Source of the DNA: Alcanivorax sp.
GTDB lineage: Bacteria > Pseudomonadota > Gammaproteobacteria > Pseudomonadales > Alcanivoracaceae
DNA: 64,000 bases
Direction of reading: 5' to 3'
Assembly (NCBI RefSeq): GCF_002726155.1
Contig: NZ_PBSH01000040.1
Location: forward strand, 1 to 64,000
Of this stretch, positions 1 to 8,105 are shown one piece after another (the stretch's first letter is position 1; the number at the start of each line of letters is the position of its first letter). Under the pieces are notes generated by a model that saw nothing but the letters and a program-made list of their open reading frames with translations, was not told the DNA's origin and made no database searches. The position numbers and the translations under genes are program-made.

Positions 1-274
1 CCGAGCTAGCCCCACCACCAACAGGAATGGTGGACGGCACCATAAAATCACGCCCAATAGAACCACCCGCCAAATCACCGTCACTGTATTTACTCAACAT
101 GGTATCGGCTTTGATGAAACCGCCGAAATCAATTTGTGTATTACCGCTTTTCACCCCATCCATGCGCTCTTCAAGCACAATGATACGTTCCTCCAGCGTA
201 GTATCTGCGCCGGCAATGCCTGCCTGCGCCAACACCAAGGCACTGCACAGATACGTGGCTTTTCTTGCTGTCAT
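1..274 (-). CDS. DcaP-like outer-membrane porin, N-terminal part (runs off the left edge)
   Basis: Only the first 91 codons are in the window; the gene continues past base 1. The ATG at 274 follows a clear GAGGA ribosome site. The first 23 residues form a signal peptide (MTARKATYLCSALVLAQAG...), followed by a short heptad-like helix (LEERIIVLEERMDGVK) and then FGGFIKADTMLSKYSDGD and RDFMVPSTIPVGG. Helix plus G-F/Y-I-K-x-D plus DFxVPSTIPVG is typical of the DcaP family of trimeric outer-membrane channels, which in Acinetobacter take up dicarboxylic acids. The substrate here cannot be read. It is transcribed away from acs, so the two share an upstream region, which fits a role in organic-acid uptake (inference). 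Confidence 0.75.
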   Translation of the reverse strand, partial: MTARKATYLCSALVLAQAGIAGADTTLEERIIVLEERMDGVKSGNTQIDFGGFIKADTMLSKYSDGDLAGGSIGRDFMVPSTIPVGGGASS

Positions 275-651
275 GGCCCTGTCCTCTTGTTGTCATCAAC
301 ACGAAAGTGACTTCGCTTGACAGCTTGCTGAGCGTTGTACCAACACTCTATTAGCCATAGGTCGAAGGTGATTAAACGCCAAAGCCCCAATGCAAGATGC
401 CTGACAAAAAAAGCGAGAGAGACAACAAGGTTTCTGCCGACGGAATACCGCACGATGCGAGCATCGCTGCCCACAAAAGAGGGATAACCCTGAAGCCATG
501 CCTTGGCGGTTTTCCTTGTTGCCTGGAGCGTGTTGCGTATTGCGCCTCTAATACCAAGGTCTAATTCAGCACGGCCTCCTGTTTTTGCACACTCTTGACT
601 TCATTTCTGCTCCACTTTTCTGGTGAGCACTTTTCAAGTGAGGGAAGTCCC
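275..651. other. Divergent intergenic region between the DcaP-like porin and acs
   Basis: 377 bases without a convincing gene. The short open frames on the minus strand here overlap each other and lack family features. The region must hold both divergent promoters and presumably the CrbR target of acs, but I see no operator good enough to place. It contains one run of period-7 GCGTGnn words at 528-548, listed separately. Confidence 0.5.
528..548 (+). repeat. Heptamer repeat, GCGTGnn dialect, three units
   Basis: Three contiguous 7-base words, GCGTGTT, GCGTATT, GCGCCTC. Same word family as the elements at 7167, 15965, 21632, 25002, 49165 and 54615. It lies upstream of acs. No inverted partner arm was recognised, so on its own this copy is weak and is called mainly by likeness to the others. 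Confidence 0.45.
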
Positions 652-2601
652 ATGGAAACGGGCCTGCGTATGCCGGTTAAAGAGGCATTGAAAGACCGCT
701 GCTGGATTGACGGCAATGATTACCATGCGTTGTACCAACAGAGTCTGGATGACAGCGTTGGCTTCTGGCGCCGTCAGGCACAGCGCATCGACTGGCAGCA
801 CTTCCCCCAACAGATTCGCGACACCCATTTCAGCCCCGATGACCTGCACATTCGCTGGTTTCATGATGGCGAGCTGAATGCCGCAGAAAATTGTATTGAC
901 CGCCACCTGGCCACTAACAGAGACGGCATTGCACTACTGTGGGAACCGGACTCTCCGGACCAGGATCGCCGGCAGATTACCTATCAGCAGCTACACCAAC
1001 ACGTCGGCAAGCTGGCCAACACCCTCAAACAGCAGGACATTGGCAAAGGTGATCGGGTGATGATTTACATGCCCATGATCCCCGAAGCGGTATTCGCCAT
1101 GCTCGCCTGCGCCCGTATCGGCGCCATTCACTCGGTGGTGTTCGCTGGTTTTTCGCCGGATGCACTGGCCGGCCGCATCGCCGATTGCGGTGCCAAAATG
1201 GTGATTACCGCAGATGGCGGGCGCCGTGGCGGCAAGATCGTTCCGCTTAAAGACAACGTGGATGCGGCCCTGGAACAGGACGGCACCGGCAGCGTGGAAA
1301 CCGTTCTAGTAGTCAACCATGTTGGCTGTGACAGCCACTGGTTTGCACAACGTGACCTGGATTTCCATGAGCAGCTGTCACTCAGTGACGCTGAATGCCC
1401 AGCAGAACCCATGAATGCGGAAGACCCGCTATTCATCCTTTATACGTCCGGCTCCACCGGGCAGCCAAAGGGCGTAATGCACACCACAGGCGGCTATATG
1501 GTCTATGCCTCTCTGACCCACCAGCTGGCCTTCGATTACCACCCGGGGCAGGTGTACTGGTGTACCGCCGATGTGGGCTGGATTACCGGCCACACCTATC
1601 TGGTTTATGGCCCACTGGCCAACGGCGCCACCTGTGTCATGTTCGAAGGGGTACCCAACTACCCGGATGACCAACGTGTTGGTGACATTATTGACCGCTA
1701 CAACGTGGACATTCTCTATACCGCCCCCACCGCCATCCGCGCATTAATGGCCGGTGGCGATCATTGCTGTGCCAACAGTCAACGCGACAGCCTGCGCATC
1801 CTGGCCACGGCCGGCGAGCCTATCAATCCGGCCGCCTGGCAATGGTTCCATGACCAGCTGGGTAACAGCCAGGCCGCCGTGGTCGACACCTGGTGGCAGA
1901 CAGAAACCGGCGGCATCATGATTTGTCCTCTACCCGGTGCCATTGAGGCCAAACCCGGCGCTGCCACGTTGCCCTTTTTCGGTGTCCAGCCGGCGCTGGT
2001 GGATAACGACGGCACGCTGCTGCACGGCGCAGCAGAAGGCAATCTGGTTATCGCCGATAGCTGGCCCGGCCAGGCCCGCACCCTGTGGGGCGACCATCAG
2101 CGATTTGTCCAAACCTACTTTTCCAGCTTCCCCGGTTATTACTGCACCGGTGACGGCGCACGTCGTGACGAAGACGGCTACTACTGGATTACCGGGCGCG
2201 TAGACGATGTCATTAATGTGTCCGGCCACCGCATGGGCACCGCGGAAGTGGAAAGCGCCCTGGTTTCCCACCCCAAGGTATGCGAAGCCGCCGTCGTCGG
2301 TTACCCCCATACCATCAAGGGCCAGGGCATTTATGTGTATGTAACGCTGAACGACGGCGAGCACACCAGCGATGCGCTGCACGACGAATTACGCCAATGG
2401 GTACGCCGGGAAATCGGCCCCATTGCCACCCCGGACCTGATCCATTTTACTCACGGGCTGCCGAAAACCCGCTCCGGCAAAATCATGCGCCGTATCCTGC
2501 GCAAGGTAGCGGCCAACGAACACGACAGCCTGGGCGACATCTCAACCCTGGCCGACCCGGCAGTGGTCGCCAACCTGGTTGAAACCCGGCTGAACCGTTG
2601 A
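652..2601 (+). CDS. acs: Acetyl-CoA synthetase (AMP-forming acetate--CoA ligase)
   Basis: Activates acetate to acetyl-CoA through acetyl-adenylate in the cytoplasm. The 649-residue length is normal for Acs. Visible motifs are the adenylation P-loop [11 protein letters not shown] near residue 264, TWWQTETGG near 413, the hinge region [20 protein letters not shown], and the C-terminal [10 protein letters not shown] whose lysine (about 605) is the residue acetylated in well-studied Acs enzymes. The frame is open back to 595 (TTG), but the ATG at 652 has a GAGGGA ribosome site 5-6 bases upstream and fits the family N-terminus. A strong terminator follows, so it is probably monocistronic. The downstream CrbR/CrbS-like pair is the known type of acs regulator. 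Confidence 0.96.
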   Translation: METGLRMPVKEALKDRCWIDGNDYHALYQQSLDDSVGFWRRQAQRIDWQHFPQQIRDTHFSPDDLHIRWFHDGELNAAENCIDRHLATNRDGIALLWEPDSPDQDRRQITYQQLHQHVGKLANTLKQQDIGKGDRVMIYMPMIPEAVFAMLACARIGAIHSVVFAGFSPDALAGRIADCGAKMVITADGGRRGGKIVPLKDNVDAALEQDGTGSVETVLVVNHVGCDSHWFAQRDLDFHEQLSLSDAECPAEPMNAEDPLFILYTSGSTGQPKGVMHTTGGYMVYASLTHQLAFDYHPGQVYWCTADVGWITGHTYLVYGPLANGATCVMFEGVPNYPDDQRVGDIIDRYNVDILYTAPTAIRALMAGGDHCCANSQRDSLRILATAGEPINPAAWQWFHDQLGNSQAAVVDTWWQTETGGIMICPLPGAIEAKPGAATLPFFGVQPALVDNDGTLLHGAAEGNLVIADSWPGQARTLWGDHQRFVQTYFSSFPGYYCTGDGARRDEDGYYWITGRVDDVINVSGHRMGTAEVESALVSHPKVCEAAVVGYPHTIKGQGIYVYVTLNDGEHTSDALHDELRQWVRREIGPIATPDLIHFTHGLPKTRSGKIMRRILRKVAANEHDSLGDISTLADPAVVANLVETRLNR

Positions 2602-2666
2602 TACAGAAGCCGTTTAAAACCGCATACGCTGATGAAACATGGATGTTCTCTGTGTTTCCTTTCTCC

Positions 2667-2697
2667 ATGCTGCCCTCCCCGGGCAGCATCTTTTTTT
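2667..2697 (+). terminator. Rho-independent terminator after acs
   Basis: Perfect 9-bp stem ATGCTGCCC / GGGCAGCAT with a TCCCC loop, then C and seven T residues. It separates acs from the response regulator gene, which therefore probably has its own promoter in 2698-2749. Confidence 0.9.
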
Positions 2698-2749
2698 CAT
2701 TCCCATCTTTTTTTGGGCTCTTCGCACGCAACATGCTTAAATCAGAGCC

Positions 2750-3400
2750 ATGACAACCATACTGATTGCCGATGATCACCCCCTGTTCCGTGCGGCCCTG
2801 ATACAGGCCGTAGAGGCCAGCTTTGCCGGTGCCACCATCCATGAAGCCGACTCCCTCGCCACTCTGGAAGTGCTGGGCCAGCAAGCCATTCCCTTCGATG
2901 TCATTCTTCTGGATTTACACATGCCCGGCACCCACGGTTTTTCCGGCCTGGTGTACCTGCGTGAGCAATACCGGAAAGTCCCGGTGGTGGTGATTTCAGC
3001 CACCGAAGACGTGGACGTGATCCAGCGCGCCATTCACTTTGGGGCCGACGGCTTTATTCCCAAATCCACTTCCGTGGACACCATGACCGATGCCATGCGC
3101 AAGATCATGGACGGCGAACGCTGGTTACCGGAAAAAGCCCGCCGAGCCATGCCCCCAACGCTGCCAGACCATTCCGCCATGAGCGAGCGGATCACCAGCC
3201 TCACCCCCCAGCAGTTCCGGGTCATGGGCATGCTGATGGAAGGTATGCAGAACAAGGTGATTGCCTACGAGCTGGATGTGTCGGAGGCCACGGTAAAAGC
3301 CCATATGACGGCCATTTTTCGCAAGCTGGGTGTACGCAACCGCACCCAGGCGGTGCTGGCCCTCAAAGACCTCGCCATCGAGCCCCCCGGCCTGGACTAA
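2750..3400 (+). CDS. crbR: LuxR/FixJ-type response regulator, CrbR-like
   Basis: 216 residues: an N-terminal receiver domain (acidic pair ADD at 7-9, phospho-acceptor Asp55 in VILLDLHMPG, Lys in FIPKSTS near 106) and a C-terminal LuxR-type helix-turn-helix (about 149-205, LTPQQFRVMGML ... VSEATVKAHMTAIFRKLGV). CrbR of Vibrio and Pseudomonas, the partner of transporter-fused kinase CrbS, activates acs. Here the gene sits between acs and a CrbS-like kinase, which strongly supports the same job. The name is by context and architecture; this subfamily has close paralogues such as the ethanol-oxidation regulators. Confidence 0.82.
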   Translation: MTTILIADDHPLFRAALIQAVEASFAGATIHEADSLATLEVLGQQAIPFDVILLDLHMPGTHGFSGLVYLREQYRKVPVVVISATEDVDVIQRAIHFGADGFIPKSTSVDTMTDAMRKIMDGERWLPEKARRAMPPTLPDHSAMSERITSLTPQQFRVMGMLMEGMQNKVIAYELDVSEATVKAHMTAIFRKLGVRNRTQAVLALKDLAIEPPGLD

Positions 3401-3465
3401 CCCGCAAAAGCTTGATGGAGAGCGACTTGCTGCAGAAGTGTTGGGGGCGCGCCAGGCCAGAGTGT

Positions 3466-3553
3466 CGAGTTGCGAGAAACGAGTTTCGAAATACAAACCG
3501 TAACCAGAGGGAAAGCCCGGTGATTTTCGCTTCTCGCTTCTCGTTACTTGCAA
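3466..3553. repeat. Heptamer inverted-arm element, CGAGnnn/CTCGnnn dialect
   Basis: Left arm 3466-3493 is four 7-base words: CGAGTTG, CGAGAAA, CGAGTTT, CGAAATA. Right arm 3526-3553 is the opposite strand type: TTCGCTT, CTCGCTT, CTCGTTA, CTTGCAA. The 28-base arms are imperfect inverted copies around a 32-base spacer. It lies between the convergent crbR and crbS genes and could form a long imperfect hairpin in either transcript. Confidence 0.7.
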
Positions 3554-3633
3554 CTGAGGCTATCGCTTCACCAGCGACGCTCCTGCCGCGATAAAATAAC
3601 TATCCGGGTCGAAATTTCCCAGCTGCCCGCAGC

Positions 3634-6600
3634 TTACAAAAGCCCTTCCAGCGTTCGCTGCAGGATGGCTTCGGAAATCGGTTTTTGCAGGAACCCGACG
3701 CCTTGCTCTTCGGCTCTGGCGCGCACTTCCGGGCGCCGGTCTGCGGTCATCAACACGGCGGGAATAACGTCTTCCCAGCAATGATCCAGCGCTTCAATCA
3801 CATCAAACCCGTCTTCATGATCCAACTGGAAATCCACCAGCAATACATCCGGTACCCAGCTTTGCGCCGCCTTCTCCTGTGCTTCCTGCAGGCCGCTGGC
3901 TGCGACCACCTCGCAACCCAGGGTTTGCAGGGCCGCCACCAGGCTCGCCAACAGCGCGGAATCATTATCCACACAGAAAACACGCACGCCCTGGATATCC
4001 CGGCGCTCACGCAACGGTTCATCCTGCAGCAATGGTGGCACGTCCCCTGTCGATAGCGGCAGCGTTACGCTGAAGACGGTGCCTTTATCCGGCCAGGAGC
4101 GGACGGTTAACGCATGGCCCAGCAAACGACAAATCCGGTCGGCTATGGCCAGCCCCAACCCCAGACCTTTTACCTCACGATTATGCAGCTGAGGCAGGCG
4201 ATGAAACTCCCGGAAGATCTGTTCATGCTGATCACCGGGAATCCCCGGCCCGGTATCCCACACATCAATGCGCACGGCATTGTGCAGCCGGCGCGCACCG
4301 AACAGGATGCGCCCGGAATCCGTATATCGAACCGCATTGGACAGCAGGTTCTGCAATACCCGCCGCAATAACACTTCATCGCTGTCCACCACCGCACTGC
4401 ACGATACCGCTCGCAACGTCAGCCCTTGCGCGCTGGCCAGCGCAGAAAACTCCTGACTCAGCGGCGTCATCAATGACGACAAACGCAAAGGGTGGATGTG
4501 CGTCGCCATGGTGCCGGTATCCAGTTTGCTGATTTCCAGCAACGCAGAAATAATCTGTTCGGCCGCTTGCAGGGAACTGTCGATATGTCCGAGTACCTGC
4601 ACCTCATGGTCGAACTGCCCCTTTTCCTGGCTACGCAACTGCTGACGCAACGATGAAGTAAACAACTGCGCGGCATTCAAAGGCTGCATCAAGTCATGGC
4701 CGGCGGCCGCCAGGAACCGGGTTTTCCCTTCATTGGCCTGTGCCAGCTTAGCATTCAACTCTGACAGTTTCCGGGTGCGTTCCGAGACCATCTGCTCCAG
4801 ATTTTCATTGATCTGGCGCAGCGCTTTTTCATCGTGCTTGCGCTCGGTGATGTCCATATACGTGCTGACAAAACCGCCGCCCACCATGGGAGTACCACGC
4901 ACTTCCACCACGATGCCATTGGGCAGCTCCCGCTCGAACTGGTGGGCATAGCCTTCGCGCAGCAATTGCACCCGTCGCGTCACGTTTTCTTCCATATTTT
5001 CGCCGTCGTAATAACCCCGTTCAGCGTTATAGCGATACACGTCGGCGATGGAGCGCCCCAACCGAATCAACCCGTCCGGATAATCAAACAGCTTTACGTA
5101 GGCCTGATTCCAGGCCACCACCTGCATATCCCGGTCCACCACACAGATGCCCTGACTAATGGTTTCAATGGTGGTGCGCAGCAGCTGATGGTTGAACTGA
5201 ATCAGCTCAGAGGCTTCGTCCATCATCCGCACCACATCATCGTGGCGGCCATTCTGTTTGCGCAGCAACGAGCTCATCACAATGCGGGCGGTGGACGCCC
5301 CCATGGTGCCCGCCAGCAACCGTTCCACATATCGCACCAAATGCAGGGGCGCCGGCAATTCCAATTCTTCCGACACTCCACGCCGGCGCATGTAATCGAA
5401 GAACAGGGGTTCCGCCCGTGGATGCCCCAACCCGCGCTTGCAGACTTCCAGCAACTCGATAGTGGTAATGGAGGGGTGGCCCATGCCTTCGCGCCACCAG
5501 TCCGTGGGCATATCCACAAACCGGGCGGCCTGGGCTTCATCCAGGGCATCATGGTTGGCCCGGCGGGAATAGTAGATAAACGCGGCCAAATTCACCGACA
5601 CAGACCAGAACACCCCGTGGGTCAGCGGCTCCAGCCCTTCGATACCGAACATGGCATGGGGACGTAGCAGCCCCAGGCCGAACAGCCCCTGGGTATTGAG
5701 CACGGTCACCCACTCCACGGGCAAAATCACCGGTGTCAGCAGGCAGTAAAACCACACCACAAACCCCAGCGCCAAGCCGATGAACGCGCCCTGCTTATGG
5801 CCATTGCGCCAGTACAGGGCACCGATCAGTGATGGGGCGAACTGGGCCACTGCGGCAAACGACAGCAGCCCGATACTGGCAAGGCCGTCGAACCGGTCGA
5901 TCAGCGTATGGAAGGCAAACGCCAGCCCCAGCAGTACCAGAATGCTGGCCCGGCGCAGAAAGCGCAGTTGCGTGCTGAGATCCGACAGCTGATCCTTTTC
6001 ATTGAGCCGCGACTGCAACCACATGGGCAGCAGCACTTCGTTGGTCAACATAATGGCCAGCGCCATGGTGGAGACAATCACCATGCCAGTGGCCGCCGCA
6101 ATCCCGCCAATAAACGACAGCATCAACATGCCATGGCTGCCCTGAGCCATGGGCAGTGACAGCATGTAGGTGTCCGCATGACCGATCAGGTAGGGCTGGG
6201 TAATCACGCCGGCAATCACAATCGGCAGAACAAAAATCGCAAACAGCGCCAGGTACAACGGAAACAACCAGCGTGTGGTGCGCAAATGGCGCAGGTCATT
6301 GTTTTCTACCACACCGGCATGGAACTGACGGGGCAGACAGAGAATCGCCACCATGGAAAGCAATAACGAAGTGACGAAACTTTGCGAAAACAGGGTCGGT
6401 TCAAAACTCTGCATGACATCGCTGCGCTCGCTCAGCTGCTGCCACATATCCACCGGGCCATCAAAAATGGCATACAGGCAATACAAGCCCAGCCCGACAA
6501 ACGCCACAACCTTGATAAAGGATTCAAAACTCACCGCCAGCATCAAGCCGGATTGGTGTTCGGTGGTATCGATATGTCGGGTACCGAACAGCAAGGTAAA

Positions 6601-7101
6601 AATAGCCATCAGCGCAGCGACCACCAGCGCCGTATCCACCTGGCCCGGCGCAGACGCCTCCAGCACATAATCAAACGACAGGGTGACGGCTTTTAACTGT
6701 AAGGCGATGTAGGGCAGCACCCCGACAATGGCCACCAGGGTGACCAGCACAGCAAGCCGGCGGGATTTCCCGTAACGGGCGGCCAGGAAATCGGCAATGG
6801 AGGTAATGTGTTGCTGCTGGGCCACCGACACCATCTTGTAGATCAGTGAACCGCCCAGCAATACGGTAATGATCGGCCCCAGATAAATCGGCAGATAGTT
6901 CCAGCCATTCTGGGCGGCTTCACCAACGGCGCCGTAGAAAGTCCATGAGGTGCAATAGACACCCAGCCCCAGGCTGTACACCCAGGCATTGTGGAAGGTC
7001 TTGCGGCCCTGCCGGGCAGCGCGGTCGCCCCACCAGGCGATAACGAACAACACCAACACATAAGCCAGCGCCAACGCACCCAATTGCCACAATGAAAACA
7101 C
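3634..7101 (-). CDS. crbS: SLC5 transporter-fused hybrid sensor histidine kinase, CrbS-like
   Basis: 1155 residues. Residues 1 to about 510 are a multi-helix sodium:solute symporter (SLC5) domain; a linker leads to a PAS domain (about 640-760, DMQVVAWNQAYVKLFDYPDG), a coiled coil, a HisKA domain with the H box FLAAAGHDLMQPLNA (His near 805), an ATPase domain (NLLSNAVRYT, DTGPGIP, GLGLGLAI) and a C-terminal receiver (about 1035-1155, VLLVDFQL with the acceptor Asp near 1088, and LQKPIS). CrbS/MxtR proteins have this order. CrbS with CrbR switches cells to acetate use by inducing acs. The SLC5 part may sense or carry the ligand; which is not readable. It converges with crbR. Identity as CrbS-like is firm by architecture; the stimulus is inferred. 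Confidence 0.87.
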   Translation of the reverse strand: MFSLWQLGALALAYVLVLFVIAWWGDRAARQGRKTFHNAWVYSLGLGVYCTSWTFYGAVGEAAQNGWNYLPIYLGPIITVLLGGSLIYKMVSVAQQQHITSIADFLAARYGKSRRLAVLVTLVAIVGVLPYIALQLKAVTLSFDYVLEASAPGQVDTALVVAALMAIFTLLFGTRHIDTTEHQSGLMLAVSFESFIKVVAFVGLGLYCLYAIFDGPVDMWQQLSERSDVMQSFEPTLFSQSFVTSLLLSMVAILCLPRQFHAGVVENNDLRHLRTTRWLFPLYLALFAIFVLPIVIAGVITQPYLIGHADTYMLSLPMAQGSHGMLMLSFIGGIAAATGMVIVSTMALAIMLTNEVLLPMWLQSRLNEKDQLSDLSTQLRFLRRASILVLLGLAFAFHTLIDRFDGLASIGLLSFAAVAQFAPSLIGALYWRNGHKQGAFIGLALGFVVWFYCLLTPVILPVEWVTVLNTQGLFGLGLLRPHAMFGIEGLEPLTHGVFWSVSVNLAAFIYYSRRANHDALDEAQAARFVDMPTDWWREGMGHPSITTIELLEVCKRGLGHPRAEPLFFDYMRRRGVSEELELPAPLHLVRYVERLLAGTMGASTARIVMSSLLRKQNGRHDDVVRMMDEASELIQFNHQLLRTTIETISQGICVVDRDMQVVAWNQAYVKLFDYPDGLIRLGRSIADVYRYNAERGYYDGENMEENVTRRVQLLREGYAHQFERELPNGIVVEVRGTPMVGGGFVSTYMDITERKHDEKALRQINENLEQMVSERTRKLSELNAKLAQANEGKTRFLAAAGHDLMQPLNAAQLFTSSLRQQLRSQEKGQFDHEVQVLGHIDSSLQAAEQIISALLEISKLDTGTMATHIHPLRLSSLMTPLSQEFSALASAQGLTLRAVSCSAVVDSDEVLLRRVLQNLLSNAVRYTDSGRILFGARRLHNAVRIDVWDTGPGIPGDQHEQIFREFHRLPQLHNREVKGLGLGLAIADRICRLLGHALTVRSWPDKGTVFSVTLPLSTGDVPPLLQDEPLRERRDIQGVRVFCVDNDSALLASLVAALQTLGCEVVAASGLQEAQEKAAQSWVPDVLLVDFQLDHEDGFDVIEALDHCWEDVIPAVLMTADRRPEVRARAEEQGVGFLQKPISEAILQRTLEGLL

Positions 7102-7166
7102 CGCCTCTCCCCGTTGGTGACTGAACCCGCCGAATTCAGCAAGCGCGCTTCGCGCATTTACCTGTT

Positions 7167-7194
7167 GCGTCGAGCATGCTGCCTGTTGCGACTC
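7167..7194 (+). repeat. Heptamer repeat, GCGTGnn dialect, four units
   Basis: Contiguous 7-base words GCGTCGA, GCATGCT, GCCTGTT, GCGACTC in the 102-base gap between the small membrane protein gene and the sensor kinase start. No inverted partner seen. Confidence 0.5.
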
Positions 7195-7203
7195 TTGTTG
7201 AGC

Positions 7204-7419
7204 TTATAGCAGCGCCTGGGCAAAGCGTAGCACCACCGCTACCAGTAGCAGAGCTATGCCGCCACGCTGCAATTTAAACTCCACCACATTGAGTGCCATG
7301 GCCCGGCGCCAGAACATGACCAGCCCCTGACCATCGCCGGTACGGCGCCAGTAGCGAAAATAGGCGTATAGAACCAGGCAGAGGCCCGCTATCAGCGCTA
7401 TTTTTTCTGCATAGAACAT
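7204..7419 (-). CDS. Small two-helix membrane protein, unknown function
   Basis: 71 residues, two hydrophobic helices: one at the N-terminus (EKIALIAGLCLVLYAYF) and one at the C-terminus (GIALLLVAVVLRFAQALL), joined by a basic, tryptophan-containing loop. The ATG at 7419 is chosen because AAGGAAG lies about 7 bases upstream; a GTG six bases earlier would sit too close to it. It lies 30 bases after the exonuclease gene, in the same direction, ahead of the sensor kinase, so co-transcription is likely. I do not recognise the family. Context suggests an accessory of the kinase/symporter group, but nothing in the sequence shows it. Confidence 0.65.
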   Translation of the reverse strand: MFYAEKIALIAGLCLVLYAYFRYWRRTGDGQGLVMFWRRAMALNVVEFKLQRGGIALLLVAVVLRFAQALL

Positions 7420-7449
7420 CAGCACTTCCTTCCTTTTTATCGGCCGTCG

Positions 7450-8103
7450 TTAATTCAAAGTAGATTTCTGTAGTTGCAGGTACATCAGCGCACTGGTGAC
7501 CGCATCTCCCCGGGCGGTGTGCCGCTCCATCACCGGCACCTGCAAGGCACCTGCCATGGCATCAAAGCGCAGATCCGGAGTCATCTCTGGTTGCCAATAG
7601 CGCATCTTTTTCTGATACAAGGCCGACAACTCGATGGTGTCATTGGGTAAATCGAACCCCATTAACGGACGCAAATAGCGATTAATCATGGCCACATCAA
7701 AAGCCACACACCAACCCACCAGCGGGCGATTACCAATGAATGCCAGCAAGGCATCCAGCGCGTCGCGCACACTTTCACCGCCTTCCAGATCCACCGGACG
7801 CAACCGGTGGATGCGAATCGTATCCTCCTTGAGGCTGTCCGGCGGCATCAGCTTCACATCCAGACTCTGGCTACTGAGTACCCGTCCATCTTTTATGACC
7901 ACCGCCGCAATGGAGACCAGTTCTGCGGTGCGACTGTCCAGACCCGTGGTTTCGCAATCGATGGCAACGACCTGATCCCCAGCATAGGCGGCAAACAGGT
8001 GTGCATAGGGGCCTAGCCCATGGCGATAGCGATCACGGAGACGACGCCATTTGGATCTGGACCATTGCGGCCACATATTTTTCCACCATGACTCACCGCG
8101 CAT
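7450..8103 (-). CDS. DnaQ-like 3'-5' exonuclease (DEDD family)
   Basis: 217 residues. Exo I motif VVAIDCETTGLD (acidic pair D-x-E), Exo II region WCVAFDVAMINRYL (Asp), and Exo III HTARGDAV, which gives the H-x(4)-D end of a DEDDh exonuclease. The fold is that of the DNA polymerase III epsilon subunit, but the clamp- and polymerase-binding tail of true DnaQ is absent, so this is a stand-alone relative whose substrate (DNA or RNA) is unknown. The ATG at 8103 lies two bases after the stop of the upstream DUF294 gene, so the pair is probably translationally coupled. The same exonuclease/DUF294/symporter grouping occurs in Pseudomonas as I recall it. Confidence 0.85.
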   Translation of the reverse strand: MRGESWWKNMWPQWSRSKWRRLRDRYRHGLGPYAHLFAAYAGDQVVAIDCETTGLDSRTAELVSIAAVVIKDGRVLSSQSLDVKLMPPDSLKEDTIRIHRLRPVDLEGGESVRDALDALLAFIGNRPLVGWCVAFDVAMINRYLRPLMGFDLPNDTIELSALYQKKMRYWQPEMTPDLRFDAMAGALQVPVMERHTARGDAVTSALMYLQLQKSTLN

Positions 8104-8105
8104 GC

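Noticed and set aside
595..651. Upstream start giving Acs 19 extra residues
   Set aside because: No ribosome site, and the extension is unlike the family; the ATG at 652 has one.
3466..3553. CRISPR array at the 7-base repeats
   Set aside because: Unit is 7 bases and contiguous, with no spacers or cas genes, and arms are inverted.
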